From Casuarina equisetifolia (Eukaryota > Streptophyta > Magnoliopsida > Fagales > Casuarinaceae), in the NCBI GenBank assembly GCA_028551475.1, contig CM052358.1, positions 28,856,853 through 28,920,852 on the forward strand: 64,000 nt of DNA, given 5' to 3'. This document shows positions 46,621-58,079 of this stretch, piece by piece (within the stretch, counting starts at the first letter, position 1; every line of letters begins with the position of its first letter). The translations under genes and the position numbers were made by a program. Below the pieces are notes generated by a model. The model did no database searches. It was not told the DNA's origin and worked only from the letters and a program-made list of their open reading frames with translations.

Positions 46621-47129
46621 TTTTCCACTTAGGAGTTGGATTTTGGAACCCTTTTTGAATACTAATTCTTATTTCATATGATTGTCCCCGTCAACACAAC
46701 ATTTATCACAATTTTTTTTTTTAAAAAAAAACTTGACGGTTTTAGTTAGGAATATTCAGCGTCTTTAACAACCTCGGGTAGGACAAAAATTAGTGGGGTC
46801 ATCCGTAATTGTATGCACGCCCTTTTTATATATACTAAAATTAATGTAAACCTCTTTCACATTATCTTTCGATCTTGTCAATGCAAAATTATTTCAAGAT
46901 TTTTTTTATGTCTTTTGGTATCCTTTATGTCCACGATTGGAGAAGTCTTTCAAAGTCAAGATTTTATTAAAGAATATTTGTCTAGTGAGCAACAAGAGCA
47001 AACTAGCAAAATTGTATGTAGTTAGGATCCAAATAGATGTGTTTGTGATTTAAGTGCTTCTAGCAAATTTTTAACTTCATTAGTATATCAAGAGTGAAGA
47101 ATGAAAAATGATAAAATGAATTAGGCTAA
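46621..47129. other. Spacer, no gene recognised
   Basis: The reading 46813-47025 (70 codons) has no recognisable domain. AT-rich. Confidence 0.5.
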
Positions 47130-47830
47130 GTTTCTGTGGAATAAAGTGGTCCTTCCCAATATTAGATTGTTTATACTAAAGTTAATTCATTATGGCATCC
47201 TTGTGAAATATAATATGCAAAGAAAAGGAATCCAACTAGCATCTAGGTGCTATTGCTATGAAAGGGGTAAAAGAGATATGGCACAATAGATTAGTACAAT
47301 GACTTTGGTGTACATTTAGTGACATTCTTCATGTACTTGTTCATTTTAATTCTATATCTAACCTTGTTTTTTCATGGTATACAGAGGTAAGGAGTCTAGG
47401 TTCATTGGCAACCTTCTCCTATGGGGCAATATAAGCTTAATACGGATGGATCAATCATCATGAAGAATAATGCTAGTGGGTGAATTCTTAGAGATCATAA
47501 TGGAGATTTCATAATGGTTTTTTCCACCAAGTTAAATCCTAACACTAGTGCAGAGGTGAAAGCATATACCTTGTTAGAGGGACTTAGATTATATCAAGCA
47601 AGGAGTCAAGTTATTGAATCAAATTCGTTTTATTTAGTCCAATATTTGCTTCAAAAATGAAAAACTCACTAATTATGGTCACTTTATATAGAATGTAACA
47701 ATTTTTGACCAACTTGACACATTGCCTCATATGTATTTAAATGTTTATGTTAAGGTTCATCTAGGATTTGGTAATTGTAAGCCATTATAAGGTTAAGTGA
47801 ATGTACTACCCAATATATTTCACGTTTTTA
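47130..47830 (+). mobile_element. LINE zf-RVT plus RNase H fragment
   Basis: The plus strand reads a zf-RVT-like segment (FLWNKVVLPNIRLFIL, IQLASRCYCYERG at about 47135-47270), then RNase H of RVT_3 type (YKLNTDGS at about 47430, LRDHNGDF, TSAEVKAYTLLEGLRLY, with the D and E catalytic positions), and after stops the tail DQLDTLPH and VHLGFGNCKPL. The tail is homologous to the minus-strand fragment at 46030-46254, so the two related pieces face each other 1 kb apart. Stops at about 47481 and 47658 kill it. Confidence 0.8.
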
Positions 47831-48556
47831 TTTTACTTATGTGTGATAATTTAATATATAAATGATTAATTTTTCTTTAAAAATTAAGATTATACTTTAT
47901 CCTTTGTACGCATTTGAGGTATGGTTATTATATCCAATCATCTCTTTTTTTAAAAAAAAAAAAAATTCTTTGAATCCATTATTACTTCTTTTTGCCATTT
48001 GGGTCGGTGTTGTGGCTAGCCACTTGATTTCTTTAACACAATTTAATGGTATATCAGTCTCTTGGCAAGGTGATAGTTTGACGGTATGTCAGTCTCTCGG
48101 CAAGTTGAGTGGGTTCTCCTCTGATCTTCGATAATCACAATCCTGGCGATAAATGTTAGGCGAAAGGTTCCTTTCCGGTAGTAGGTGAGAAATTGGCCGC
48201 CTAATTTGACACGTAGAACATCGACAAGATAAAGGCTATCGAATAAAGTCAACCAATTGTCAAGACCTGCATTGTTGCTTTGAAAATTGTCCTTTATTAA
48301 TTCAAAGAATTTTATTTCTTTTATTAATTCAAGTCGGCTTCCATTGGACCATCATGGAAAAAAACTAGATTTTGAGATTTTTATAACTTCAATTTTAGAA
48401 AATAAATGACTTAAAAACACAAAATAAGATTGTAAAGGAGAATTCGAGAACTAAATCCTAGCAAGATTTTTAAGACTTTTGAAGTTTTTGGATCAAACCA
48501 AACCATAGTATAGCTGTTGCAGGCAGGAAAGTGTCGGCCGAGAGAGAATACGGCAA
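47831..48556. other. Spacer, no gene recognised
   Basis: Readings at 47862-48134 and 48043-48252 overlap in opposite strands and show no domain. A short direct repeat (CAGTCTCTYGGCAAG) lies at about 48055 and 48088. Confidence 0.5.
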
Positions 48557-49030
48557 AGTGTTGGTGAAGACATTAAATCAAAAGTTAATCCAATTTAATA
48601 TTTTCGGGCCAGAACAACTGCTCGCATGGTAACCAAAACAGAGGTTGCATTAGATGCCGCAAAGCTGTAGCTTCTAAAACATGGACAGAGTGTTGGTGAA
48701 GACATTAAATCAAAAGTTAATCCAATTTAATATTTTCAGGCCAGAACAACTGCTCGCATGGTAACCAAAACAGAGGTTGCATTAAATGCGGCAAAGCTCT
48801 AGCTTCTGAAACATGGACAGAGTGTTGGTGAAGACATTAAATGAAAGATTAAATGCATTTGCTCTTTTCAGGTCAGAGTAACTGCTCACATGTCAACGGA
48901 AACAGAGGTGCATTAGATGCCATAACACTGCGGCTTCTGAGTATGGACAAGGTATTGCTAAAGACATAAATGAAAAGTTAATGCCATTTGATCTTTTTGG
49001 GTTATAATAACTGCTCACATGGCAAACGAT
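48557..49030 (+). repeat. 132-bp tandem repeat, about 3.6 copies
   Basis: Units start at 48557, 48689, 48821 and about 48950 (periods 132, 132, 129). Each reads AGTGTTGGTGAAGACATTAA...TTTTCxGGxCAGAxxAACTGCTC...AACAGAGGTTGCATTA...AGCTTCTxAAACATGGACAG. The first three are very similar; the fourth is diverged and truncated. Non-coding. Confidence 0.92.
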
Positions 49031-49785
49031 CCCAATTATTATTTACTTTCTTAGGCGTAGGGCAAATTTTTATTTCACAAACTTCTCCCTCCCTTTGACA
49101 AATATTGTGGTGTATGTCATTAACCCTGCTTGCATGCATTGTATAGACTCTCTACTTACAATTGTTCCATTTGCATGGAAAATTACAGTTATTCTATTTT
49201 TGTTACATGTTTTCTAGGCTTATTATATTTTTTACTTGGTTTGTGGGGCTCAATGCAATTTATTATTCTTACTTTGAGACAAGTTATGGAAAAATCCGCA
49301 ACACAAAAGTTTTTGCTTCTCCTCCTGTTTTTTGGTATCTTTACTATGTTTTATTGTTAGCTAAGAAGATTTCATGGAAATTCTATTAATCCTCAATAAT
49401 ATGAAATAGAGCACTAATAAAGAAAGATTTTTATTGTTAAATTATTATAAAGTATGATAATATTATAAAACCAAAATTCAATAAACAGGGCGAACCTAGT
49501 TGTCTTAACATTTTCTATTTTTTAGGAACTAGACGAATAACATTTTTTGTCTTAACATTTGCACTTTTTAAACGTTTAGATTGAATTTAATAATAAAAAT
49601 TAAGAGATAGATGTGAACATAGATAGTCACATATATACCGGTGAAGGGGTGTGCATCGAGGTCGTGGATTATTTCATATATTCTTCTTCTTTTTCTTCCA
49701 TTTTCACTTAATCTTAAAAATCATATGACCAGAAACTGGGAAACTAGTTTATAGATCTAAGAAGAAAATGTGTAAAGCTTTCTTA
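49031..49785. other. Spacer; right end is LTR of an older Copia
   Basis: Overlapping readings 49130-49389 have no recognisable domain. The last ~150-200 bp before 49785 are the continuation of the minus-strand Copia LTR seen again after 56690, split by Copia element 2. Confidence 0.5.
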
Positions 49786-49790
49786 CAAGC
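49786..49790. repeat. Copia 2 target-site duplication, left
   Basis: CAAGC, repeated at 56686-56690. Confidence 0.88.
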
Positions 49791-50445
49791 TGTTGGAATA
49801 TATTTTAATGATATTAGAATATATAAATATTTTGATGATGAAGAAAAATAGATATTATAATATGATAATATTATAGTCATTTTGTTGGAATATATATGAT
49901 AATTAAATAAAATTATAATATGAAAATATTATAATTAATATTTAATTATTTATGGGTTTTATAAGAAAACTAATGCTGAAATTGTATGCAGGAAATTAAG
50001 TTAGAATGAGCCTAGTCTGCAAGTTTGACCCAGTCCAGATTGTGTGACCTAGTCTAGAGAGGTGCGACCCAGTCCAAAGAATGCGACCTAGGCCTAGAGC
50101 GCGACCCAGTCCAGAATGCGCGACCCGTGACCAACTTAAGTGCCACGACCCAAAATCCTTAAGGAGGAGTTGAAAAGTGTAGGAGAAAGTTTCTCCTAGC
50201 TTTGTAGTAAAGTAGACTTCAACCGGTTGTGTTGAAGGAGAAGAGAGTGGAAGTAGGTGAGAAGAGCCGAACCACCGTGTAAATTGGTGTCTCATCTTCC
50301 TTGTATTTGATTAGCTTGCTGATTAAGCTTTATATCATTGAATACCATATTTGATTGTATAAAAAGTAATTAAACACAAATAGAAGTGATTTTTAAAAGA
50401 GAAACCTAATTCACCCCTCCTCTTAGGTTGCTATAGGATCCAACA
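49791..50445 (+). repeat. Copia 2 5' LTR (internally deleted)
   Basis: 655 bp, TGTTGGAATAT...GGATCCAACA. Relative to the 3' LTR it lacks about 1.0 kb at the join near 50155-50162 (CGACCCAAAATCC to TTAAGGAGGAG). A CGACCCAGTCCAGA-type repeat occupies about 50025-50150. Confidence 0.93.
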
Positions 50446-50704
50446 AGTGGTATCGAAGCCTGGTTAGATCTACTTTGACAACCATTAGTTAGATATGGGT
50501 GAACTTTACATAGTAACTAGAATGGCTTCCATATTGATCTTCAGTAGACCACACATATTTGATGGCACAAACTATAATCATTGGAAAAATATAATGAAAA
50601 TTTTTATAATGGGACAGGATGTAGAATCTTGAAAAATCATAAACAAAACAATAAAAATACCCAAAGAATCACCTTTACTTTGGTCAAATGATGTTTCTAA
50701 AGAA

Positions 50705-52455
50705 ATGGAGAAAAATGTTAAAGCAATGACTTTGTTGTATTATTCTTTAACTACATCTAAATATAACAAAATCTCTACTTGTCAAACAGCAAAAGAACTT
50801 TGGGATAAATTAAAGGTTTTGCATGAAGGAACTGAAAAAGTTAAAGACTCTAAAATTGACATGTTGATCCGTAACTATGAATTATTTGTGATGAAACCAA
50901 GTGAAAGCATCTCTGAAATGTATAATAGATTTTCTGATATTGTTACTAAACTTACATTGCTAGGAGAGACTTATCTAAACAAGAAATTAGTCAAAAAGAT
51001 TTTAGCATGTTTAGATGTAAGTTGGGAAGCTAAAAGAATTGCCATCGAAGAAGGAAATAATTTGAATACAATAAAGCTAGATGAATAGATAGGATTTTTA
51101 TTAACATATGAGCTTTAAATCAATAGAAGAATCAATGATATGGAAGAGTCAAAGAAAGTAGATAAAAATATTACTTTTAAGACTGCGGTAAATGATAATG
51201 ATAATTCTGATTCTGATGAGGATGTTACATTCCTTGCTCGAAAAATAAGGAAGTTCTACAAAGCAAAAGGTAAGAATGCAACTAGGGCTATTGATGATCT
51301 TTGCTTTGAGTACAAGAAATCAAGTCATATAAAAACAAACTACCTAACCTTGAAGGCAAAAAAGGATAGAAAGTCTAAGAAGAAAGCGATGGTGGCTACT
51401 TGGGATGATGACTCATCTTCGGATGAAGAAGTAGTGGAGACAACAAATGTATGCTTCATGGGGATAGAAAGGCATGTTGAAAAGAGTGAATCAATACCTA
51501 TTTGGGATAAAGATAGCTCATCCTCTGATGAAGAAGAAGATGAAATTAACTTTCAATGTTTCATGGTAATGGAGAGTTATGATAACTATGAGGTAAGTAC
51601 ATCTAACAAATGTTAAGATTGTATTTTATTTAATAAGCTGAATGATACATTCAATGAAGTGGTTGATAGATGCATGAGTTAGAATTTGAAAATAAATTAC
51701 TAAAAGAAAAACTATCCAACATGCAATCTGAAAAGAATAAGCTTAAATGCCAATTAAAGAAATCATGTTTGCATGTAGAAGAACATGAGAAAATGAAGAA
51801 CCAATATGAGTTAGCTGTAAATGAAAATTCAAGCATGAAACTTCATATTAAAAAGCTAAAGGAAACAATTTTATCTCAAGGAAATAAATCTGAAATGAAT
51901 GATAATATGTGTATGTGTTCTGATTTGAATGAAAAGCATGAGCATATGAAGAATGAAATTGATTCTTTAACTATAAAGCTGTCAAATATTGAATGCTTAA
52001 AGAAAGAACTTGAAAACAAACTAGATAGCTCAACATGCTTGTTGAATAAGTTTGCTAACGGTAGTGCCATGCTTGAAAAGATATTACAATCACAACAACG
52101 CATGTATGACAAGGCTGGTATAAGTTATAGATTAAATGTTAATGTAAAACCTTTTACTAAATTCTTTGAAAAGAAAAACTGCATGACTACCTTGTATGAC
52201 AAATCCAGATATTGTAAATATGTTGGTCATTCAATTGATAAATGTCCATTAAAAGTTGGTAAAAGCATTAAGATTAAAAGAAAATGGGTTCCAAAAGGCA
52301 CAATGATCTCTAACACTCATGGACCCAAGGAAAGAAGGGTACAGTACACACAAGCTCCTTTATTTGTTTCTACAGGACATGAACATAGAGACAACAACCA
52401 TTGTGGGAGCATTGTGATGAGTAAAGATCCACAGCACATAACCAAAACAATATAA
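50705..52455 (+). pseudogene. Copia 2 gag
   Basis: Three open pieces. 50705-51088: UBN2-like domain (TAKELWDKLKVLHEGT, YELFVMKPSESISEMYNRFSDI, LTLLGETYLNKKLVKKILACL). 51140-51616, same frame after two stops: acidic Ser/Asp patches (DNSDSDEDVTF, DDDSSSDEE) and CFMGIE/CFMVMES repeats. 51670-52455, shifted frame: long coiled coil, then LEKILQSQQRMYDKAGISY, a degenerate zinc knuckle (YCKYVGHSIDKC; the first Cys of CxxC is Ser), and KRKWVPKGTMISN. This order is that of SIRE/Maximus-type Copia gag. Nothing after it is pol. Lesions: stops at about 51086, 51116 and 51614, and one frame change near 51667. Confidence 0.88.
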
Positions 52456-55035
52456 ATGTGCATTCATATTGTGGTAAAACATAAGGTAGTAAGTGTGGTA
52501 AGAAATAATAATCATAAACTTGCATATGATCATATTTATGCTTGCTAAATATCATGCATACTTGATAGAAATTGTTGAATTATGTGATGAAAAATGTTTT
52601 TCTTCTTATGTTAAGTAATTCTATATAGATTATTGTGTGAATAAATGTTTATGATGAAGAATGTGATGAAATTGATGAACATCTATTAAAATTATCATCA
52701 TCCTAGTATGGTAACATGATAAAGGGAGCATTGATTAAAATATATGCTTCATGTTACATGCTAGTCCTTATTGGAAAGACTTACAAGTTAGTCTTTATAA
52801 GATTGAATTGTGCATGATAGAAAAATGAGATTAATGCAAATGACATGAGTAGTATCTCATTTCTTGAAAGCTTAATTGATTGTATAATTTGAAAGGGAGT
52901 CTCACAAATCTTTATGATTTTTACACTTGTTGCAATGATTATAAAATTCTGCCAATAAGAATGTTAAGTATAAATCATGTATCTCTTGGTTGTGTATAAT
53001 CTTAATGATTTTACTCATGAATTTGACACAACATGCCAAAATGTGCTTTGCTGATTTTTAATGTACAAAGATGGAATAATTACAGAACTATCATTTAATG
53101 TGGTACATTGTTTAAAGAAATTATTATGTTGCCTTATATATATTCTTCATTCAAGTTACAATGAGATTGATAGAAAGCAAAGAAGCAAAGGCTCATTGAA
53201 TGTTTCATGTATTTGATATGTCTTTCTATCTTACTTCTACATTGATAATACTTTCAAAAGAGAAAGAGGAATCTCTACATCTTGAAAATAATTTTGAGAT
53301 GTTTTTGAGATTATGCTTAATGCTGAAATGTATTTGCTACTGCAATTAAAAAGAGTACAAAAACCATACAACATGATTTTATAAGCATGTACTTTGCTGA
53401 ATGATGCGATATATATGAATACAGTGTTGAATGAGATATTGGGACAAAGGTTGAATATACTTGAGTTGTGTTTGCTATTACAAATGATGAAAATGCAAAA
53501 ACCTTCATGTAGCAAAATATATATGCAAAGTTTCAGCTTGCTAATGATTAAAGAATAAACATAAAAACATTCAACATGATGTATATATGTTGAAATTGTG
53601 TTGCTACACTCATTATGACTATATGAGGATAAGTTATAGCACTTGAATCTTATGTTTGACCTATCTAAGTGCAGTAAAAGAAATGAAGTTCTTTACCTTA
53701 AAAATATGTTTCAAATCTTCTTGAATCTATCTTGTATGATAGTTGTTGACTGATTGAATACATATGAAAACTTGATTGGATAATACTATAAGAATGTGAT
53801 TGCTAGAATACACATTTACAAAATTATTTTTGTTTGTTTAAACATTATTAAAGTACAAAATCTGCATCAATACATGAATGTATTGACATATATGTGCATC
53901 ATGATTAGCCTCCATTGTCAACATTCCCTTTCTTGTAACAAGAAAGGACCCTTCCTAGTTTGAGGGGGAGTTTACCTTGATATTCCACTGCAAAACTTAA
54001 AACTCCACTGCATAACTCCAAACTCTGTTACAAACTCTACTCTACAACAATGGTAGGCATTACTAATCAGTGGGAGCTCTTGATTACTTAAATCTGGTAT
54101 GATCTTTCCAACTTTTGTTGCTTGTTGATACAACACATGCCCTGTAAGATCTGTACTTATTCTCTTATGTTGTTAGAATTTAAATTCTAGACATGGTATT
54201 GTTGTGAATATGAATCTGCAACTGTGTGTTGTTGTGAACTTTGACTTTTGTCACTATGATAGTGTTGTGAACTCTTAATTGTGATCATATGGTGCTGATA
54301 TTATAATAATAGTTATTGTTGTGTCTTCCTCATATTCATCATATATTTTGTTATAAATTTCTGCATAATGTTAAGAATGTGAAAGGGAACATGATATGTA
54401 TTGAGCATGTATGCTCTTATTATATTTTTATAAGGGATATATTATCATGCAGAAAATTTATCTCACCATAACCCTTTGTTATGTGGTTGATTGGCTTACT
54501 TTGCAAGGAAGCTATCCTTAAGGGGGAGTTATGAGCTCTTGGAGATAACCACATACCATAATTCTTATGATTTTGGTGTAGATAAATGTTTGCTAATTTT
54601 GATTATAGTCCATGGTTTGATGCTTTTGGTGTTGATAAAACAAAAAGGGGGAAAAACATATGTTATGATGCTATGTTGATCATATATATTTATTGTACTT
54701 TGAACTTGTTATAAGGGGAGAATTTGTTATAACATGTGAAATATTGGTCATATGCACCTTGGGAGAAATATATATTGATTATATTGGTCATATGCACTTT
54801 GAACTTGTTATAAGGGAAGAAATATATAACTTGTTCTAGGAAATATATTTCTTATGGATTATATTGGTGTGTGTTGAATTTGGATTAATTTATGCATCAA
54901 TATATATGCTTAAAGTTGTCCAACAAATGATCATATTTATTTTGGAAACTTGAAAAGTTAAGAGTTGTTGCTCTACTTTGGAAACTCATATTGCATCAAA
55001 ATGTTTTATTTCATCATCATAAAAAACGGGGAGAA
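52456..55035 (+). other. Copia 2 internal region without pol
   Basis: About 2.6 kb of AT-rich DNA where protease-integrase-RT-RNase H would lie in a complete element. On all frames I see no DSG protease, no integrase HHCC or DDE context and no YVDD motif. Short readings (for example 53237-53515 minus, 54491-54679 plus) are unrecognised. The final ~500 bp are typical Copia 3' untranslated sequence. Confidence 0.75.
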
Positions 55036-56685
55036 TGTTGGAATATATTTTAATGATATTAAAATATATAAACATTTTGATGATGAAGAAAAATGGATAT
55101 TATAATATGATAATACTATAACCATTTTGTTGGAATATATTGATAATTAAAGAGAATTATAATATAAAAATATTATAATTAATATTTGATTATTTATAGG
55201 TTTCATAAGAAAACTAATGCTGAAATTGTATGTAGGAAATTGAGTTAGAATGAGCCCAGTCCGCAAGTCTAACCCAGTCCAGAGAATGCAACCTAAGCCC
55301 AGAGTGCGACCTAGGCCCAGAGCATGACCCAGTGCGCGACCCAGTCCAGAATGTGCGACCCGCGACCAATTTAAGTGCCGCGACCCAGAATCTGACCTGC
55401 GATGATGCCGTGACTTTGCTGGTAGATTTGGCTGCCCATTTCACCTCCAATCAAGGCGCAAGATAGCTCGTTGGAAAGCTAATGAAAAGGAGAAGATTTC
55501 TATGAAGAAAAATCAAAGACCTACTGCTTAGAGAGGATCAATTTGAAGAATAGTGAAGCTCATCGAGTTTTTGCCCTAACTGTTCAAAAGTGAAATTGGA
55601 AGCAGATTAGAGGGCTTCTAAAGATAATTTCAAAGGGTTTTTGTAAGGAAAAAGATGCTCTATCAATCTATGAAGGACCCACGAAAAATTAATTCAAGAT
55701 TGAAAAGAATTGAAGAAGATTTGAGTGAGACCTGAAACTTGCTTCATAGAACCCAAATTACAAAACTTTAAGTTGAGACCAAAATTATGCCGTTTTGGAT
55801 GGGGTTTTGAAATAAATGAAGGCAAAACCTTAGCCTCGATATTCTATCTCTCTCAAGCTTAAAAATGGACAGAGAAGAGGGAAATAAGGAACTCCAACAG
55901 GAAAAAGATTTGATGGTGCTCAAAAGTGTTAGAACGACTCTTTGAAGTGAGAGGTTAGTTGTTCTGAAGGTATTTAAGCAAGTTTGTCTTCACCATTGCT
56001 ATGAGTCCAAAAATCTAAAGCAAAGAAAGCAATCTATAAAGCATCTCATACTACTGATTCTAGTTCATCCAAACCTACGATTTTGATCTTCATTGGGTGA
56101 CTAACTTCTAAGCTTATTACTTGTTTATAAGAGAATCAATTTATGCTTCATTATACTCTATTATTGAAGTTGATTTTTTACAAGTAGACTCTGCTAGGGT
56201 TTGAACAAATTTGGGGCTTTTGTCCATATTACTCTGTATTGAGCCTCTAGCAGCTGTTTAAAGTTTCTAAACTTGTATTGCATATCTTACAGAAGCTTAG
56301 TTCAAAATTTATAATAAGCTTGATAAACTTTGACTTGTTAGTGTGTGTTGAGACACACATTGTAATTGTGATCCTTGGTGTAAGAATTGTTTGACTCCGT
56401 AAGGAGGAGTTGGGAAGTGTAGGAGAAAGTTTCTCCTAGCTTTGTAGTAAAGTAGACTTCAATTGATTGTATTGAAGGAGAAGAGAGTGGAAGTAGGTTA
56501 GAAGGGCCTAGCCACCGTGTAAATTGGTGTCTCATCTTCCTTGTGTTTGATTAGCTTGCTAATTAAGCTTTATATCTTTGAATGCCATATTTGATTGCAT
56601 AAAAAGTAATTGAAAACAAATAGAAGTGATTTTTAAAAGAGAAACCTAATTCATCCCCCTTCTTAGGTTGCTATAGGATCTAACA
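55036..56685 (+). repeat. Copia 2 3' LTR (full form)
   Basis: 1,650 bp, TGTTGGAATAT...GGATCTAACA. The extra segment relative to the 5' LTR is about 55391-56398, with no coding features. The CGACC-motif repeat lies at about 55260-55395. Confidence 0.92.
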
Positions 56686-57388
56686 CAAGCAAAGAACCAA
56701 GATTATGGTTCTTAAAGAATGAGTAGCTACAGTAGATAGCTATAGTATAAGGCCTACTTACATCAAATAGCTACAGTATAAGTCCTAAAGAAAGCTATAG
56801 TAAGCCTTATACAACAATCAATATTTCAACATTCCCCTCAAGTTAGTGGTCAAAATAAGTCATACACACTTAGCTTGTTTATAAGAAAATGATGTTATTG
56901 TATAGCTAACGCTTTCATTAATATATCTGTAGGTTGATCACATCTAGAGATATAAGCTATCCAAATGATGCATGCCATAATTGTTTTTATGATAAAATGG
57001 TGGTCAATCTCAATATACTTAGTTTTTTTATGAAGATTTGCAACTATCTTCATTATGGCCTCATTATTGCAATAAAGAGAAACTGATATGATTAAGGGAA
57101 CCCTAAAATCATTGAATAACCCAATCAACTACACAATCTCACATGTTGTGGATGCCATAGCTCAATACTTAGATTTTGTGAAGGAGTAGGAAACTATAGA
57201 TTAGTTATTGCTCTTCCAAGATATAAATGATTCTCTGAGCATAATACAAAAACCAATCGTAGAGTAGCACCCTATAGGACATGATCCATAAGTTGCCTCA
57301 CAAAAAGCTTGTAATTCTAGATTCTTGGATTTCATGAAAAGACCTTGTCTAGGTGATCTTTTAATGTATATGATTATTCTAAATGCCC
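56686..57388 (-). mobile_element. Copia fragment: RNase H end, polypurine tract and LTR start
   Basis: The minus strand reads IIIYIKRSPRQGLFMKS, GSCPIGCYSTIGFCIMLRESFISWKS, AMASTTCEIV, LYCNNEAIMKIVAN, KKTKYIEIDHHFI and DQPTDILMKAL: Copia RNase H with stops. TTGAGGGGAA and TGTTGAAATATTG (complement of 56822-56844) mark the polypurine tract and LTR start. The LTR runs left to 56690, where Copia element 2 interrupts it, and resumes left of 49786. This is an older element that served as target. Confidence 0.85.
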
Positions 57389-57780
57389 CGTTTCACTTAT
57401 ATTTCAGGTCATATAGTCGGGTCTCTACCTGTGTGTGTCACCTAGTTCGTGACCCATTTTCTTGTGAACTCCAAACGCACTGTTTCACTTAATCATTATT
57501 GCACACCATTTCATTAAACGGCCTAAACATGCATTTTGATTTCCTTCCTATCGATGCACACTATTTCATTAAACGGGCTAAATGCACGTTTTGCTTCTCA
57601 TTGATAAATACAATTTCATCAAATAGCCAAAACGCCTATTTCATTTATTCATCCTCATAGTTTTGGCTCCTCGATGTGCAACATTTCATTAAATAGCCGA
57701 AACACACATTTCACATATTCACCCGATGCACATCGTTTCATTAAATGGGCTAAATGCGTGTTTTAACTTAGGTGTAAGCC
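57389..57780. repeat. Degenerate tandem repeat, about 50-70-bp unit, five to six copies
   Basis: Units of the form GATGCACAxxxTTTCATTAAACGGGCTAAAxGCxxxTTTxxxTT at about 57505, 57553, 57605, 57675 and 57725, with a partial copy near 57475. Non-coding, perhaps within an LTR or untranslated region. Confidence 0.75.
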
Positions 57781-58079
57781 ACAAATTTGGTTCAATGGGT
57801 TTGAATTCTTAAGCAGTTTTGGATTTGGGTCTTTTAATCGGATCCCTACCCTATTAGATGAGTCAGGTCTCATATTCTAGAAAAGACCTATTTTCTGTTG
57901 CTACCACCACCACCACTATTCATTCTGGCCATTTCTGCCATGATGAGTAGAGGATTTAACCTTTTTAAGGTCTCAAATCTGGCAAAACTGCCAAATCCAC
58001 TATTTTTTGTTGCTAATGATGTCTGTAGCGCCATTTTGGCTCCTCAACTCCTTATTAAATCTATGGACTAATTCCCTTG
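57781..58079. other. Spacer, possible 5' end of Copia element 3
   Basis: No gene. An LTR or leader would be expected here, but no copy of the sequence at 62481-62735 was found. Confidence 0.4.

Larger units (their letters stand above)
49791..56685 (+). mobile_element. Gag-only, SIRE-like Copia element (element 2)
   Basis: A 6,895-bp element bounded by CAAGC duplications. The 5' LTR (49791-50445) is followed by a primer binding site TGGTATCGAAGCC (50448). Then come a gag in three pieces (50705-52455), about 2.5 kb without any protease, integrase or RT motif, a 3' region with AAGGGGGAGTT (about 54520) and AACAAAAAGGGGG (about 54640) as in SIRE-type Copia elements, a polypurine tract (AAACGGGGAGAA at 55024-55035) and the 3' LTR (55036-56685). 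The LTRs are visibly older than in element 1 (about 17 differences in the first ~230 bp by eye) and of unequal length. It is non-autonomous. Confidence 0.93.

Noticed and set aside
48557..49030. Repeat array as CRISPR
   Set aside because: The units are contiguous 132-bp copies without spacers.
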